From: Symbiodinium microadriaticum
Taxonomy: Eukaryota; Sar; Dinophyceae; Suessiales; Symbiodiniaceae
Length of the DNA stretch: 64,000 nucleotides
Direction of reading: 5' to 3'
Assembly: GCA_001939145.1 (NCBI GenBank)
Contig: LSRX01001627.1
Span: forward strand, 1-64,000
The position numbers and the translations under genes were made by a program. The notes below the pieces were generated by a model that saw nothing but the letters and a program-made list of their open reading frames with translations, did no database searches and was not told where the DNA came from. Of this stretch, positions 1 through 9,586 are shown one piece after another (position 1 is the stretch's first letter; each line of letters starts with the position of its first letter).

Positions 1-35
1 TAAACCCTAAACCCTAAACCCTAAACCCTAAACCC
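1..35. repeat. Telomeric heptad repeat, chromosome left end
   Basis: Five perfect TAAACCC heptads start at the first base, followed by AAAACC and unique sequence. This is the TTTAGGG-type telomere known in plants and many alveolates including dinoflagellates. The C-rich strand reads 5' to 3' away from the end, as expected at a left chromosome end. Only 35 bases are present, so the assembly probably trimmed or collapsed the rest. Confidence 0.93.
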
Positions 36-285
36 AAAACCATGCGTCCCGCAAACGTTCCGCATGAAATTGTGTTTGCTTGTTGTACAAAGCTGTGAAC
101 CTATGTTTTTTGTGCATGCCAGCTCGCCAGGGGGACAAGTCGTTCCGGTACAGAACGCAAACTGAAACGGTTTTCGGATATCGCAATGCGAAAGAAGACA
201 ACTGTCGCAAAGATTGCCAAAATGTCTTTACGTGTAACCATGGATTTCTTTTTATGTGCATGCAAAACCTGGATGTGTTTATAAG

Positions 286-1358
286 TTTTGATATCTGTAT
301 GTTTCTGTTTACACAACCAACATGTGTATATCTGTGCTTACATTTTTGAAATGTAAATGTGTATGCACACCTATGTTGTTCAACAGAAAAAGTCACTGAG
401 CTTCTTCACTTCTGGGATGAGTTTTGCTGCTTTTCATTCTGCTTGATTCAATGCATGAAGCTATCTATAGAGATGGACTTGTGTTTGTACATACATATAC
501 GAATAAATATATGTAGGTAGATGTATAAGTTTTGTAAATCGGTCTATATCTGTGAAGATAAATATATCTAGACATGAACATCATGTAGATCCAGATCTCT
601 GCGAAATTGTGGTTGTATCCATGTTTTTCTTTGTGTCAGCGTTTATGTTTCTATCATTGCCTAGTTGTGGATGCGTACTGTTCAAAGGGAATTCCTGGTC
701 CGTATCTTTGTCATATATGGATTTCGAGCTTTGTTTGTTTTTATAATTATACTCATTTCAAAATATACTTGTGTGTGTATGCAGACATGAATTTGTGTAT
801 ATGTTTTGATATCTGTATGTTTCTTCATGTAAGATTAACATATGTATATATCTATATGTAACTGTGTATGCATACCTATCTGTGTACCTACATGTCTATA
901 CACCTTTAAATCTATAAACCTCTATTTGTCTATTTCTGTATCTATCTACACAAAAATTCATCTACGTATATCTCTGTATCGGTCAATCCAGATTTGTCTC
1001 CTCACCTATATACATATATCTATCTTTATCCATATTCGTTGTTTGTGTATATCTTCTTATAAATCCATATCTCTGTGGAGGAGTTGCTCTTGTATTTATA
1101 TTCATGTTCGTATAGATTTATATCCGCATTTATATCTCAATCATTGCCAAGTTGTAGCTGCACATTGTTTATAGGGGATTTCTAATCTATATCATCGTCT
1201 ATATTTAAATATGGATTTCGAGCTTTGCTTACATTTATAGTTGTATTTTTTTCATGTTAAGAGTTGTCTAGATGTGGAGAACCGTACCCATCGATATATT
1301 CGTATGTGTATGCATAACACATGAATGTGTCTATATCTTTTGATATCTGTTTATTTCT
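286..1358 (+). repeat. Degenerate tandem units of about 0.52 kb
   Basis: The phrase TTTTGATATCTGT recurs at about 286, 804 and 1338, giving spacings of about 518 and 534 bases. Between these anchors other phrases recur in the same order, for example CATTGCC-A/T-AGTTGT near 656 and 1143, and ATGGATTTCGAGCTTTG near 717 and 1211. This indicates an old, diverged tandem array next to the telomere. Confidence 0.7.
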
Positions 1359-2295
1359 TCACATGATCCTTATATGTGTATATCTGTATAAATAAATCTA
1401 TCTGTATATCTGTATTGCTCAATTTAGGTCTATGTACTTGCATGTCTATATATTTTGTTGTAAACCTATGCATTGACTTGTTCATATATTTGTGTATCTA
1501 TCTGCACCTGTATTTATGTCTTTACGTATATCTCAATATCGATAAATATATTTGTGTATATCCCTTTTTTATAGTAAAAACATGTATGTATGTGTGTATA
1601 TATTTAAATGTAAATATATTTCATATAAAAAATGTAAATGTATTAACATATATTTATACGTTTATATTCACGTGTATATGTACTCCTTCAAAGACGTATA
1701 AGTATGCATGTGTAACTATTTGTTTTGCATATATATATATGTATGTCTGTGTATAGACATATATACATATAAATATATTTACATGCCTATATTTGTATAT
1801 ATGGACATATCTATATCTATGTACAAACACAATTAAAATGTTTGTAGATAGCTTCATGCGTTGATTCTAATACTTAAAAATTACGTATATCTTTATATGG
1901 ATAAATTTATTTATGTATATTCTTCTGAAGAACTTACGTATGCATATATGTGTATATATATATATATTCCATATGTATAATTGCAAATGTATGTTACCTA
2001 TGTATATGTAGAAATATATAAATGCATAGGAGAAAAATCTAAGCTGATGTTCATGCTTGAATATACATCAGAATATCTAATCTTCTCAGGTATAAACCCA
2101 TTTATCAAGTATATATATATGTGCGTATATTATATTTATGCCTATATGTATGTACAAAGACATTTACATTTCTGTAGATAGCTTCATGGGTTGATTCTAA
2201 ATACATAAGAATCTGGAAAAAATGTTCCTGCTTTTGCATACACACATATGTCAAACCAGTGACAAGTATCATCATTCTAAGCTTCAAGATACACT

Positions 2296-2345
2296 TCTCT
2301 TAACCGAAGCCGGCTCCGAAGCTTGTCGCTTCGATTTATTCAAAC
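2296..2345 (-). repeat. GAAGCGACAAGC repeat family, copy 1 (inverted)
   Basis: On the minus strand this reads GTTTGAATAAATCGAAGCG followed by ACAAGCTTCGGAGCCGG, closely matching 4325-4415. It lies in the opposite orientation to the other two copies. Confidence 0.62.
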
Positions 2346-2433
2346 CCCGTTATTTTCCTCAATATTCATTCAATGTTTATTTCAACATGTAAGCTTATAT
2401 GTATGCAGCAATTGGCATGCCGAAGTCGAGCAA

Positions 2434-2508
2434 TGTTTGTTTTCGCGGAGGCCGGGGGCGGAAGCCACCGGCCGAAGCGGCATCGTGTCAAGGTGCAATA
2501 ACCTTCAC
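2434..2508 (-). repeat. GC-rich hairpin repeat, copy C
   Basis: The minus strand reads GGTTATTGCACCTTG, then GGCCGGTGGCTTCCGCC and a C-rich loop, then CGCGAAAAC. It aligns with copies at 5382-5460 and 5608-5686. The stem here keeps five of six pairs and is the most eroded of the three. Confidence 0.66.
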
Positions 2509-2726
2509 ACAGATACCCTGCTTGATACTGTACACATATTGCATGCAGGCATATCTTCAAATTTGTTTCTATCTGGAGCTCTTTATTTGGATCGATATCT
2601 ATATACGTATTTTTTTTGCTAGATGTGTGATACTTATCTCTGGATCCATTTCTATTTCCCTTCAAAAATACGCATGTATGTATTTATTTGTATCTATCTT
2701 TCCGTCTTTTGTATTACTACGCTTTG

Positions 2727-2800
2727 CCGAAACAAATTTGTTTCTGGAATTATCGATTCGTTTTTTCCGCGCGTTGCTTCCTTCAAGTTTGGGCGATTTG
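2727..2800 (+). repeat. GAAACAAATTTGTTTC palindrome family, copy 1
   Basis: It opens with a perfect 16 bp palindrome (2729-2744), followed by a GGAATTATCGATT phrase, TTTTTTCC and CGCGTTGCTTC. The same order recurs in three other copies. Confidence 0.72.
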
Positions 2801-2836
2801 GGTTTCGGATTTGGAATTAAAAAATGAGAAAATGTA

Positions 2837-2908
2837 CGGAAACAAGTTTGTTTCGGGAATTGTCGGTTTTGTTTTTCCAACGTGTCGCTTTGCTTGCGCG
2901 CTCGTCCC
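2837..2908 (+). repeat. GAAACAAATTTGTTTC palindrome family, copy 2
   Basis: It has the palindrome with one change (AAG for AAA), then GGGAATTGTCGGTTTTG, TTTTTCCAACG and GCGCGCTCGTCC. It starts about 108 bases after copy 1. Confidence 0.72.
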
Positions 2909-3041
2909 CCGTCTGTCACTCAAGATTTGCGAAAATCAACGTATTAGAGGAAAAAGCCGGAGCCCCTCTAGCAGAGAAGGGGGGGGTCCGGTACTCCATC
3001 CGAGAGGACGAGATTTGTAGCAACGAATTCAATGAGAGAAC

Positions 3042-3110
3042 GCACGGAAACAAATTTTTGTCAGGAAATGTCGATTTTGTTTTTCCAACGTCGCTTCGTT
3101 TGCGTGCTCG
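3042..3110 (+). repeat. GAAACAAATTTGTTTC palindrome family, copy 3
   Basis: The right half of the palindrome is eroded (CAAATTTTTGTC). The tail GAAATGTCGATTTTG, TTTTTCCAACGTCGCTTCG and GTGCTCG is preserved. Confidence 0.68.
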
Positions 3111-3149
3111 ATTACAATCATGACGTGGCACTATCTACCGACATATATA

Positions 3150-3370
3150 TTTGTAAAAATATGTGATATATATATATATATACACATGTATACATACATA
3201 CATATGTAAACGTAATTATATATTTTTGAATATATTCATGTACATATGAGTATACAGCATTTCAGCATGCATACAGGAAACCACAATTATAAATGTATAA
3301 TGTAAATATAAAGACACAGATACAGCCACACATTAACATATTGGTACTGATCAAAATACACGCTTATATG
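3150..3370 (+). repeat. Subtelomeric repeat B, copy 1
   Basis: This segment and 4705-4965 share ordered phrases: ATATGTAAACGTA, then TTTCTGAATA or TTTTTGAATA, then a GAGTA-ACAG phrase, then AATGTAAATATAAAGACACA, then TATTGGTA-TGATCAAAAT. The two copies are about 1.58 kb apart in the same orientation and differ mainly by AT microsatellite length. Confidence 0.7.
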
Positions 3371-3374
3371 CATG

Positions 3375-3455
3375 CAGCAATTGGTCAAATTGAAGCGACA
3401 AGCCTTGGGACCGGGTTAAGCTAATTGAAGTGCACCGTGAAGCTTAACACGAAAC
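3375..3455 (+). repeat. GAAGCGACAAGC repeat family, copy 2
   Basis: It carries ATTGAAGCGACAAGC, GGGACCGG, then AATTGAAG and ACCGTGAAGC, in the same order as the copy at 4325-4415. A GCAGCAATTG phrase lies just upstream in both. Confidence 0.65.
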
Positions 3456-4324
3456 TATCAACCGGTATAAAAGTGCATATGTATATGTATATGTATTTGC
3501 ATATGTATATGTGTGTATGCAAAAATGAAAACAATTCTTTTCGATGCTTAAGAATGTAATAACAACGCATGAGGCTGTTTATAGACATTTGTGTTTGTAA
3601 ATACACACATAAATATAGATATATACATCATGTGGTTATATCTTTTTATCATTTACATGTAAGTATAAAGTCAATCTATTTATATGCACATATATGTATT
3701 TTTGTTATTATTTATATATATACACACACAGACATATAGATAAATGATATGCATACATGTATATAAACATGTGTATATGTACATCTGGATACGAAAGAGA
3801 TGTGTATACCTGAATAAATTTATCAACATATAGATATACGTAATATACAAGTACAGAGATATACAAAAACATAATCATGTAGATATATACATTCATAGAT
3901 ATATAGCACTGGAAGTATTTCGATATATAGGCTTTAAAAAAAAGTATATAGAAATACACATATATATGTAGATTTATTTGTATATTTACATGAAGAAACA
4001 TACAAATTTCAATACATATAACCATATTCATGTTTTACATACACATACGAATAAGTCGATGGGTACAGGTACACACACCGGCAACAATAAATGTAATTAT
4101 AAATACAAATAAAGGTCGGAATCCACATTTAGTTATGACAGAATTTCCTTTCAACAATACACACCCACGAATAGGCAATAAAAGAAATGGACAAAAATGC
4201 AAAATCTAGAACAAGATGGGCGTAAAAAGCGAATATCAATAAAAATAATAAATATCATATATTTGTATATAGAAATACATGCGTGGATTCATATTTGTAT
4301 ATCTTTGCAGCAATTGCTTACAAC

Positions 4325-4415
4325 AGCTTCGCTCGCAGAAGGGTTTGAATGAATTGAAGCGACAAGCTTCGGGACCGGTTCAACTGAATTGAAGCGTACC
4401 GTGAAGCCTAAAAGG
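4325..4415 (+). repeat. GAAGCGACAAGC repeat family, copy 3
   Basis: The best preserved copy. An AATTGAAGCG phrase occurs twice, about 38 bases apart, around GGGACCGGTTCAA, and is followed by ACCGTGAAGC. GC content is well above the surrounding AT-rich sequence. No coding sense is visible. Confidence 0.65.
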
Positions 4416-4704
4416 AAACTGTCAATTGATATATATATATATACATATGTGTCTATGTATATGTACATATACATTTATCATGTACATGTACATGTACATG
4501 TATATGTTCATATATATATACATTTATATATACATCAATATTTATATATATATATATATTTTTTTTTATATTTATATCTATACAGAAACAGAAGCAATTC
4601 TTCTACATATATATATGAATATATTTATATATGTCTTTATAGAATAAGAAGCAATTCTTCTAGATACTTAGGACTTTTCAATCAACGCGTGACGCTCTCT
4701 ACAA

Positions 4705-4965
4705 GATATATATATATTTGTAAATATGTAATTATATATATATATATGTGAGAATGTGTGTTAATATATACATATATATATACAAGATATGTGTGTATAT
4801 ATATAATATATGTAAACGTAGTTTTATATTTCTGAATACTCATTTTCATAGGAGTACACAGTATTTGAATTTGCATATAAATAAACATAATTATATATGT
4901 GAAATGTAAATATAAAGACACAGATCAGTCACAGATGAATATATTGGTATTGATCAAAATATACG
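4705..4965 (+). repeat. Subtelomeric repeat B, copy 2
   Basis: Second copy of the repeat at 3150-3370, with the same phrase order and longer (TA)n tracts. Both copies sit just downstream of a repeat of the GAAGCGACAAGC family, so the larger duplicated unit probably spans about 1 kb. Confidence 0.68.
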
Positions 4966-5381
4966 CTGTATATATATATATAAATATACATATCTAGATT
5001 CATATTCATATTTATATGACTAATCATATATATTTCAATTCATAAAAATATATTCATATTCTCCATACTCATACGAATATATCGATGGGTATAGATAGAC
5101 ATACCGGCAGCTATAAATATAATCATAAATAAAGATAAAGGTCGAAACTCACATTTAGATATAGACAACGATATAGATTAAGAATTTCCTTTCAAGATTA
5201 TATACCCACATAATAAGCAATAATAGAGATGCACAAAAATAAAAATCCATATTAAGAAATATATAAAAAAACGAATATCGATAAATATGAAAAATAATAT
5301 ATATGCATATATATATATATAGATATATATTCATGGACTCATATCAAAAGAAAAAGGTAGATAATGTCATGCAAAGGGCAT

Positions 5382-5460
5382 ACATGAAAGTTATTACACT
5401 TGGAAACGATTTGGGGTCGGCCGGGGGCTTCCGTCCCCGGTCTCGACGGAAAGAAATCGA
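5382..5460 (+). repeat. GC-rich hairpin repeat, copy A
   Basis: It reads AAAGTTATTACACTTG, then GGCCGGGGGCTTCCGTC. A 7 bp stem forms between TTCCGTC (5429-5435) and GACGGAA (5445-5451) around a 9-base loop. Compared with copy B, two stem pairs differ on both sides, so pairing is kept. Confidence 0.7.
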
Positions 5461-5607
5461 CATTTAGATATAAATAAACATGTATGGATATAGATATGAA
5501 TCAGATTTAAATATGCATATATCTAGCAAACAATTTAGATATATTATAAATCCGAATGACGAAATACAAACACAATTAAATATGAACACAAATATCAGAC
5601 AGGATAC

Positions 5608-5686
5608 ATGTATGACAGTTGTTACACCTTGAACGATGAACCGTTGGCCGGTGGCCTCCGCCCCGGGCTTCGGCGGAGAAATATCC
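5608..5686 (+). repeat. GC-rich hairpin repeat, copy B
   Basis: It reads ACAGTTGTTACACCTTG, then GGCCGGTGGCCTCCGCC. The stem pairs CTCCGCC (5656-5662) with GGCGGAG (5672-5678). It lies 0.22 kb from copy A in the same orientation within AT-rich DNA. Confidence 0.7.
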
Positions 5687-5848
5687 TAATCACGTATGTG
5701 GTCTCTTTCCTTCTGAAATAAGAAAAGTCTCTTCTAGCTTTTGCATTACGTAATATAGTCGCACTCACGGAAATCTAGACGACGGGAATGAGGTGATACC
5801 GAAACAAAAGTGAATTTCAAATTTTTATTTTTATTTTTCTATGTTTCA

Positions 5849-5926
5849 CCGAAACAAATTTATTTTCGGAATTGTCGATTTTGATTTTTTCCAGCACATC
5901 CGTTGCTTCGCTTCCCACCACTCGTC
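5849..5926 (+). repeat. GAAACAAATTTGTTTC palindrome family, copy 4
   Basis: It reads CCGAAACAAATTTATTTTCG, then GGAATTGTCGATTTTG, TTTTTTCCAGC and CGTTGCTTCGCTTC, then CTCGTCC. A further decayed tail of the same family is visible at about 6187-6250. No coding frame is shared by the copies. Confidence 0.68.
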
Positions 5927-6039
5927 CCTGGATCTTAAATTTTTGAAATTTGGTTTTTTGGATTTTTGACGGATTCATTAAACATTTTTCAAATTTGATT
6001 TTTGAGGTTTCATCAAAGCCGCGCCAATTTGGACCTTCC

Positions 6040-6280
6040 ATCCCCCCGCTCCGTCCCCCGTCATCCCCTCCCCCGCTTCCTCTCCCCCCCTGCCCCGTCC
6101 TCCTGTCCTTGCGTTCGTCCGTCCCTATCACTCTTACGCTCCGTCCGTCCTTTCCCTCATCCGAGCAGAAAAATTGGGGAGATTTTCGGCCCTTCTTTTC
6201 CGAAAGTTTGCTTTTCTTGTGCGTTGCTCCCTTCGCGCGCTCGTCCGTCCGTCCGTCTATCCCTCCACACCTCTTATCCA
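6040..6280 (+). repeat. Pyrimidine-rich tract
   Basis: This is a run of C/T-rich phrases such as CCCCGTCATCCCCTCCCCC and repeated CGTCCGTCC, with few purines over about 240 bases. The overlapping proline/serine-rich frames on both strands follow from the composition and are not called as genes. Confidence 0.6.
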
Positions 6281-6639
6281 TTCGTTCTTCCATCGGCGAG
6301 ATTTTTTGCGGCAACGAACGCCCAAACCCCAAAAGCCAACATTAAAATCTTTCATTTAAGGGCCGGGGCTTTTTATTTTTGCACAAGTTTGATCAGGGCG
6401 CCAACTACGCTAGCAAATCCCAAACCTCTAAATCCTAAACCCTCAAGAAAGAAAGAAATAGAAATTGCTTATTTCTAATAGCTATCCGAGAATTTTTTTC
6501 GGTGGAGACACACCTTTCTATTTTCGAATAAACCAATTTCTATTTCATCTACGAATTTTCAACTGCCAGCCCAAGCAGCTAGAGGGGCGGGGCGGAGCCG
6601 GGCTAAGGTGCTAAGCTAAGCTAGGCTACGCTATATATA

Positions 6640-7090
6640 ATAGAGCAGATTTAAAAAGTATTTAATTATTATATTAGCATTATATAATTAAGATCTTATA
6701 TTTCGGTAAATAATTAATTTTTAATATAAGAGACATTTAAATAAATTATAAATTTAAAAAATCGAAAAAAGAAATAAACGATTTATATTCGATCGATAAT
6801 TATAAAATAATCAATCTAAGCATAAATAATAAATTCGTATTCAATATTTATCTAATTTCCGTATCTCGTATATACCTATAAAATTCAAATCATTTTTTTT
6901 TGAGATTCATATCAATTTTAATCAATTTAATTTAATAATTATTGAAAATAAGATAGGCTCTCAATCGTACGGAAACCGCTATACATAAAAAACATAAGAT
7001 AAGGGCAAAATCATCCGGTAAGAAGAAATATAAAGAAACCAATCTGTATAGCAAACATTGTAAGTAGCATAAAGGTCAAGCCACATATCT
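6640..7090. other. AT-rich block, nothing recognised
   Basis: Very AT-rich DNA (many TTTAATTA and TAAATAA words) with no reading frame of note. It follows the GC-rich patch at 6575-6610 and separates the repeat-rich subtelomere from mixed-composition DNA. Confidence 0.6.
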
Positions 7091-7094
7091 CAAT

Positions 7095-7586
7095 TCATAA
7101 TATACAAATAGAACCACAAATTAACGCGATACTATAGTAAGTGCTGCACATAAAATAGAAACAACATCGTATAGCCATTACTATACATAAGATAAAAGCA
7201 AAACCATGGCACCCAGCCATAGAGAAATATTGTACAAAAGGCGCTGTAAACAGATCGAGGCAATGCCATGATTTTTTCTTGACAGCTTTTTCTTCTGCCT
7301 CGATGTTAACCATATCAACCTCAATTGCGAAATCCCAAGTCCCTGCAATGCTCCATACCTGAATTTGTTTATCAAGACGATTCAGCAAGGCGTCTCCATT
7401 CGCTTGGGTCTGGGCATAGTGCGGCTGCCGCCTGTCGGCAACTGCTGGCTGTCTGGGGACTAAGCGCTCCTCCACTCTAGTGGCCCTTTCGCCCAGTGGG
7501 CAAGGGGACAGCCATTGAAACAGGTAAGGTGGCACAGCTTGGAACTCAATCTTCTCGCAACCGCCGCTCGGCCTTGAAGACCTCAA
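7095..7586 (-). CDS. Weak minus-strand ORF, unrecognised
   Basis: This is a 163-codon open frame. Residues about 60-105 look coding-like (a charged stretch with LLNRLDKQIQVWSIAGTWDF and EAEEKAVKKK). The last 50 residues are Cys/Ile/Phe-rich and may simply read into AT-rich DNA. I do not recognise a family. It could be the last exon of a gene whose other exons lie in 7783-9170, or chance. Confidence 0.22.
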   Translation of the reverse strand: MRSSRPSGGCEKIEFQAVPPYLFQWLSPCPLGERATRVEERLVPRQPAVADRRQPHYAQTQANGDALLNRLDKQIQVWSIAGTWDFAIEVDMVNIEAEEKAVKKKSWHCLDLFTAPFVQYFSMAGCHGFAFILCIVMAIRCCFYFMCSTYYSIALICGSICIL

Positions 7587-7782
7587 GCCTAGGCGACCGC
7601 AGTTTCAAACCTCCCAGCCACAAGCCCGGGCCTTTGCGACTCGCCGCCGAACATCCTGGCTGAGCGGAGTCCACGCACTTTGCGTCCAAGGTTGGGAGAT
7701 GAAGCACTCTGCACTCCGGCTCGGAGACTACTCCATGTCAGTGGGAAACTCTGGTAGTTGGCCTACAAGAAGCCATCAGATT

Positions 7783-9169
7783 TCATAGCACACTTGTGAA
7801 CAGCAGCTTGCAAGTTAGCATGGTTCGGTACTTGAGGCTTTCGAGTTGACACAGATGGCCACCACTGTGGGGAAGCCGATTCATGACTGCACAAATGCTG
7901 CCGGCAAACATCCAAGACACAACATATCTTCTGTCAGCGCAATCAAAAGGTTGCAAACGAGAATCCTCTCTATGTTTCCGCTGGTGCAAGTTCAAAGGTA
8001 GAAGAAGAATAGTTTACACTGCATCATCCCTCAAGACTTGCAACGGCGTTATGCTCAGGACTGCAAACTTTGGCAAGCCGGCCTCAGGCCCCGATGTTAA
8101 CGACATATGTTCCTGCCAACCGGTTAGCTTTGACTTGAACCAAAGTCACGAATGCATCAGGGCTGCTGTGCTGCTCGGTCGGTGAAGCTTGTCCACAAGT
8201 GCTGTTCTGTCCATCCCTCACCGTGTCCGTCGCTCCACACCGGTCTCAACAGCGTCTCGCCCTCACCCACCCTCATATCCAAAATCACATTTAATCTAGC
8301 AGCAGACATACACGAAGAAGTCGATTCGAGAAGAAAGACTTGCATGCAAAAAACTTCTTGGAAGCTCCTGCAAGGCTTTAGTCCACCTGCACAGACAGTA
8401 ACAGCACAAGGAGCAGCCTCGGCAAGGCAGTGGCGACGATACTTGTCCATGCATATGCCAGCATGTTCGAGCTGAGACTGCGAAGGATGATCCACTTCGA
8501 AATCAGTGATCGGAGCACTGGTGGCGGCCTTCCCGCCACGGCTACTGAGCCAGCAAGTGCTCTCTTACACATGCTTGGCTTCCATAAGACTGGGGATATC
8601 TCATGCCACACCCCGGGAGACGAAGGCAGGATTGCGAGGCATCTTTTTCCTCACAGCCATCGCCGAGGAAGGCTCCATATGTTCCATGTTCCAGACACGG
8701 TGCCGCTGCTTTTCAAGCTATGGCCGAGGGGTGAAGCTCGTTGGCTCCGACGGGACTGCACTGGCAGGTGCGAGCTTGTCACACCCGATGGCACTAAGGG
8801 CGATCACGGCAGGCTGGAAAATACATACTGCCTTTGGCCGTGGAGCTACTTGGGTCAAGCTGCATCGTGGCTTGAGGGCCGTTCGCGCCGCAACCGCCGT
8901 GTCAGCTTCACATTGAGGCTCGTGCAGTGGTGCAGACGACAAGGATTGTGGCAGGACGGCAGACTTTAGAAGTGACGAAAGGCCGAGATGTTACAAGTCC
9001 AAACAGATTCGGAATCTTCGCCAATCTCTGCAATCGCAGGTCTCGCGGGACAGCTCGGAGTCTAAACACCGCGAAGATGCAGGCTTTGGTGGTCCACGGT
9101 CTTACGAAGGAAAGCTTGTCTGAGGCTTGCACTGTTGAGATGCAGCGTTTATGCCATGATAAGTGGCAT
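7783..9169 (-). other. Mixed-composition DNA with possible minus-strand exons
   Basis: Several short minus-strand frames look mildly coding-like: 7995-7783 (phrase RRYVVSWMFAGSICAVMNRL) and 8330-8157 (phrase RLNVILDMRVGEGETLL). No frame is long, no family is recognised, and I could not chain them by splice sites. A plus-strand 136-codon frame at 8506-8916 is an equally weak alternative. Confidence 0.22.
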
Positions 9170-9189
9170 GCACACACACACACACACAC
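9170..9189. repeat. (CA)n flank at the left edge of the retroelement
   Basis: About ten CA units directly abut the left terminal repeat of the Penelope-like element. The right terminal repeat ends in a comparable (AC)n at 24340-24356. The element therefore sits inside, or generates, a CA microsatellite. Confidence 0.85.
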
Positions 9190-9479
9190 TTGCAGACCAG
9201 TCATCCTTACTTAGATGGATGCTGTTTGTGCTAGATTTTTACTTCTTCTTCTCATTGTTTGTCACTTCCACGTCCATCTAGATTTGGTTACTCCAGTGCC
9301 ACAGGGGGGCCCACTGGCTAATCCGAAAGCAGGTACACCAAGCTGATCAGGCTTGGCTTCCCTCTCTGATGCATAGCTTCGTTGGGTACGGTAGCATCAG
9401 AGAGCCGTACCCCCCTGTTTTGCGTGACAAGTAGCAACAGGTCCTAAATCCTTAGAGACAGGAGTTTCACACACACACA
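9190..9479 (-). repeat. Terminal direct repeat (pseudo-LTR), left copy
   Basis: It begins CTTGCAGACCAGTCATCC and ends CAGGAGTTTCACACACAC. It matches 24061-24356 almost base for base; three differences noticed are C/T at the CCACGTCC phrase, T/C in CCCTGTTTTG and A/G in GACAAGTAG. Its middle is dense in inverted repeats: CCAGTG/CACTGG, ACAGGGGGG (9301-9309) with CCCCCCTGT (9410-9418), CCAAGC/GCTTGG, and the pseudoknot at 9362-9412. No hammerhead core (CTGATGA with GAAA) was found. Confidence 0.85.
9362..9412. other. Predicted H-type pseudoknot in the terminal repeat
   Basis: Stem 1 pairs CTCTCTGATGC (9362-9372) with GCATCAGAGAG (9394-9404), 11 perfect pairs. Stem 2 pairs GGGTACGG (9384-9391), inside the loop of stem 1, with CCGTACCC (9405-9412), directly after stem 1: 8 perfect pairs. 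This interleaving is a classical H-type pseudoknot and forms on either strand. The same bases are present at 24236-24286. The middle repeat copy is cut inside stem 1 at the assembly gap. Confidence 0.7.
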
Positions 9480-9586
9480 ACCGGTGTGCACCGGTATTGG
9501 TTAGCTTTACATTTGTACAGAGATTAACTGCAAATGCAAGTGGACTCTTTCGAACAGAATCTCAGCAAAAGTCACGGGTGAGACAC

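Larger units (their letters stand above)
3950..5340 (-). repeat. Inverted copies of the 0.52 kb subtelomeric unit
   Basis: The reverse complement of this stretch carries the same phrases as 286-1358. The clearest match is an exact 22-base reverse-complement pair: 1285-1306 against 5070-5091. Two successive units (about 3985-4270 and 5015-5300) share the order ACATTTAG, GAATTTCCTTTCAA, CCCAC, GCAATAA. The subtelomere is therefore an imperfect inverted arrangement with a centre near 3.2 kb. Confidence 0.68.
36..6640. other. AT-rich subtelomere, no gene seen
   Basis: The stretch is dominated by TATA/CATA/TGTA-type low-complexity sequence. The many short reading frames are rich in Ile, Tyr and Cys and look like products of composition. 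No splice-bounded or conserved reading frame was found. Structure comes from degenerate repeats on both strands and from small GC-richer repeat islands listed separately. Composition changes sharply near 6560-6640, where a short GC-rich patch precedes another AT-rich block. Confidence 0.8.

Noticed and set aside
28-2180. Numerous Ile/Tyr/Cys-rich frames near the telomere
   Set aside because: They follow the CATA/TGTA low-complexity sequence, are short and share no conserved frame between the repeat units.
5817-6478. Frames of 131-171 codons on both strands
   Set aside because: They overlie the pyrimidine-rich tract and a palindrome-family repeat; Pro/Ser/Arg or Gly/Asp/Arg bias in every frame.
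9190-9479. Hammerhead ribozyme in the terminal repeat
   Set aside because: I looked for CTGATGA paired with GAAA on both strands; only CTGATG-C and CGAAG near misses occur, so the core is absent.
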